From assembly GCA_003650785.1 (NCBI GenBank), contig QMRW01000060.1, forward strand, positions 1 to 7,644: DNA of 7,644 nt. Direction: 5' to 3'. The notes beneath the pieces were generated by a model. The model made no database searches. It saw nothing but the letters and a program-made list of their open reading frames with translations, and was not told the DNA's origin. Both the position numbers and the translations under genes were made by a program. Positions 6,521 through 7,644 of the stretch are shown one piece after another. The stretch comes from Thermoprotei archaeon (GTDB lineage Archaea > Thermoproteota > Thermoprotei > Thermofilales > B20-G17). Each line of letters opens with the position of its first letter. Positions within the stretch are counted from its first letter, which is position 1.

Positions 6521-7562
6521 ATCCCTTTAACCATCTCAGTCTTTCCAGTACGCTATCTAGTCGAGCTGTGAAGACTCCAATACAGTAGTCACTAACTCCT
6601 CCCATCCAAAATAGGCTCTCTTTGTGCTTGATTAGTCCATCTCCGAATATTACGAGAGGTCTATCACCATACTCCTCTTGAAGACCGCGAGGTGCAAGCA
6701 GATAATCGCTGATAGCTAAAAGCTCTCCTTGATTATCGACTAGTGCTATTCCGTTCCTGTAGGATAGATCCTCTTTTAGCACTGCATGCCAACCTACTAA
6801 GTATTCGTTCTTAGAGAGTCTAACTACATCTGTAGACCATCCCACTTTAATCTCCCATTTCTCCAGTGGAAATACTGGTTCTAGTGTGTTCTCCTCGATA
6901 GTTAGTTTACTGATATCTGCCACTCCTCTCCAGCAGATACGTTGTCTCTCAATTTCCGGTCTAGTTAATAGTGTAGCCTCCTCTCCGTGGATTCCTATTA
7001 TAGCACTATCCTTGTTGGATTCTGGTATGAACTCCTCTGTTCTATTGATTATCTTAAAGAATCCTTTTCTTATAATGCGTTTGGATTCATTTAGTTCTGC
7101 AAGTCCAAGGAAATCTTTCCTACGCAGCTGTCCCTCTTCGTAGCAGTATCCTTTACCCGTATAGAGAATGAACATTCGATTCTTAAATGAGTAGATTCTA
7201 GGATCTTCACATCCTAGAAACTCCCATAATAGTTGAGGCCACAGTATTATAGTCGTGTGTATAGGTTTGTTTAGGGCTCCTTTAAGTATTTCAGAGATCT
7301 CCACTTCAAATATACCTATACTCGATACATACTTGTAGTAATCGAATATAAGTCGAGGAAATATCAAAATTCTATCTTTCATATGCAGAGCTCCTGGATT
7401 AAATACAACTACAGGTGACCGTTGAAAGTTCTCTACTACGATATCGCTTGGTACTATGTAGAGCCTTCGTTCAAATATATCTTCTAGTTTGGGTTTTCTG
7501 AGACCACTCATGTTTTTAATGATATTATACTGCTTTCTCGCTAGTCTTCGCTCTATATTCAT
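6519..7562 (-). CDS. GH130-like beta-propeller protein (mannosyl phosphorylase/mannosidase family)
   Basis: GH130 enzymes are five-bladed beta-propellers that phosphorolyse or hydrolyse beta-mannosides. The 347 residues show the family landmarks: FNPGA (54-58), FLGCEDPRI (115-123) with Asp120 in the EDPR motif that holds the catalytic Asp, YTGKGY (134-139), WEIKVGWSTD (236-245), VGWHAV (256-261, where relatives often have YHG), LLAPRGLQEEYGD (288-300) with the typical P...E..G pattern, VIFGDGL (304-310) and MGGVSD (320-325). The N-terminal 30 residues are basic and look non-propeller; no signal peptide or membrane segment is seen, so it is probably cytoplasmic. The ATG at 7562 lies about 26 bases from a TATA-like element, fitting a leaderless message; Met18 is a weaker alternative start. 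Substrate and reaction type (phosphorylase, hydrolase or other) cannot be told. No transporter or other sugar gene is adjacent except the convergent creatininase-family gene. Confidence 0.8.
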   Translation of the reverse strand: MNIERRLARKQYNIIKNMSGLRKPKLEDIFERRLYIVPSDIVVENFQRSPVVVFNPGALHMKDRILIFPRLIFDYYKYVSSIGIFEVEISEILKGALNKPIHTTIILWPQLLWEFLGCEDPRIYSFKNRMFILYTGKGYCYEEGQLRRKDFLGLAELNESKRIIRKGFFKIINRTEEFIPESNKDSAIIGIHGEEATLLTRPEIERQRICWRGVADISKLTIEENTLEPVFPLEKWEIKVGWSTDVVRLSKNEYLVGWHAVLKEDLSYRNGIALVDNQGELLAISDYLLAPRGLQEEYGDRPLVIFGDGLIKHKESLFWMGGVSDYCIGVFTARLDSVLERLRWLKG

Positions 7563-7582
7563 GTTCGCTCTAAAACTTAGGG

Positions 7583-7594
7583 ATTTAAAAATAT
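7583..7594 (-). promoter_or_regulatory. TATA-like promoter of the GH130-like gene
   Basis: On the minus strand ATATTTTTAAAT is centred near 7588, 26 bases from the A of the start codon at 7562. That spacing predicts transcription starting at or next to the ATG, a leaderless mRNA as is common in Crenarchaeota. No SD sequence precedes the ATG, which agrees. Confidence 0.55.
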
Positions 7595-7602
7595 GACTTC
7601 CT

Positions 7603-7612
7603 TCTTATAAAC
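7603..7612. promoter_or_regulatory. Second TATA-like element near the right edge
   Basis: TCTTATAAAC reads as CTTATAAA on the plus strand and TTTATAAG on the minus strand. It could be an upstream alternative promoter for the GH130-like gene (start near 7583), or the promoter of a plus-strand gene whose start would lie at or past the window edge. The sequence cannot decide. Bases 7613-7644 hold nothing else I recognise. Confidence 0.3.
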
Positions 7613-7644
7613 TGGCCATTATTCTACGAAGGTATTCAATAGTG

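Noticed and set aside
6886..7143. Plus-strand open frame of 85 codons opposite the GH130-like gene
   Set aside because: It is antisense to a well-supported coding region and has no recognisable domain or start signals.

Overview
The window reads as chromosomal core sequence from a hyperthermophilic archaeon, most likely a member of the Thermoproteota (Crenarchaeota). The reasons are a reverse gyrase, an archaeal-type NMN adenylyltransferase, an archaeal aIF1, short-leader or leaderless gene starts with TATA-like boxes about 25-30 bases upstream, an AT-rich base composition, and arginine codons that are almost all AGA/AGG with frequent ATA for isoleucine. The genus cannot be fixed from the sequence alone. 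I see no insertion sequence, CRISPR array, tRNA, rRNA or sign of a prophage.

Layout from left to right. (1) Bases 1-3405, plus strand: most of a reverse gyrase, cut at its 5' end by the window edge. It has a helicase half and a type IA topoisomerase half with intact catalytic motifs. (2) 3402-4487, plus: an M28-type metallopeptidase homolog with an inserted PA-like domain. It overlaps the gyrase by ATGA and is very probably in the same operon. Its zinc ligands look present but the usual Glu-Glu pair has a single Glu. (3) 4525-5043, plus: archaeal NMN adenylyltransferase (NadM), 37 bases downstream with its own Shine-Dalgarno-like site. (4) 5033-5362, minus: translation initiation factor aIF1 (SUI1 family), converging on nadM with an 11-base overlap of the two coding ends. 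(5) 5363-5577: a gene-free divergent promoter region with two likely TATA elements and several short dyad symmetries. (6) 5578-6501, plus: a creatininase-family metal-dependent amidohydrolase. (7) A symmetric A7-TAC-T7 bidirectional terminator. (8) 6519-7562, minus: a GH130-like five-bladed beta-propeller protein (mannosyl-phosphorylase/mannosidase family). (9) 7563-7644: its promoter and the start of another intergenic region.

Functionally the left half is housekeeping: DNA topology at high temperature, NAD synthesis and translation initiation. The right half is a convergent pair of probable carbohydrate or small-molecule enzymes. The creatininase-family protein carries an HGQE signature that I associate, from memory, with the inositol-pathway hydrolase IolN rather than with creatininase itself. 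No obviously novel multi-gene system is visible. The points most worth a second look are the altered M28 active site beside reverse gyrase, the overlapping convergent nadM/aIF1 ends, the identity of the creatininase/GH130 pair, and the dyads in the divergent promoter region.
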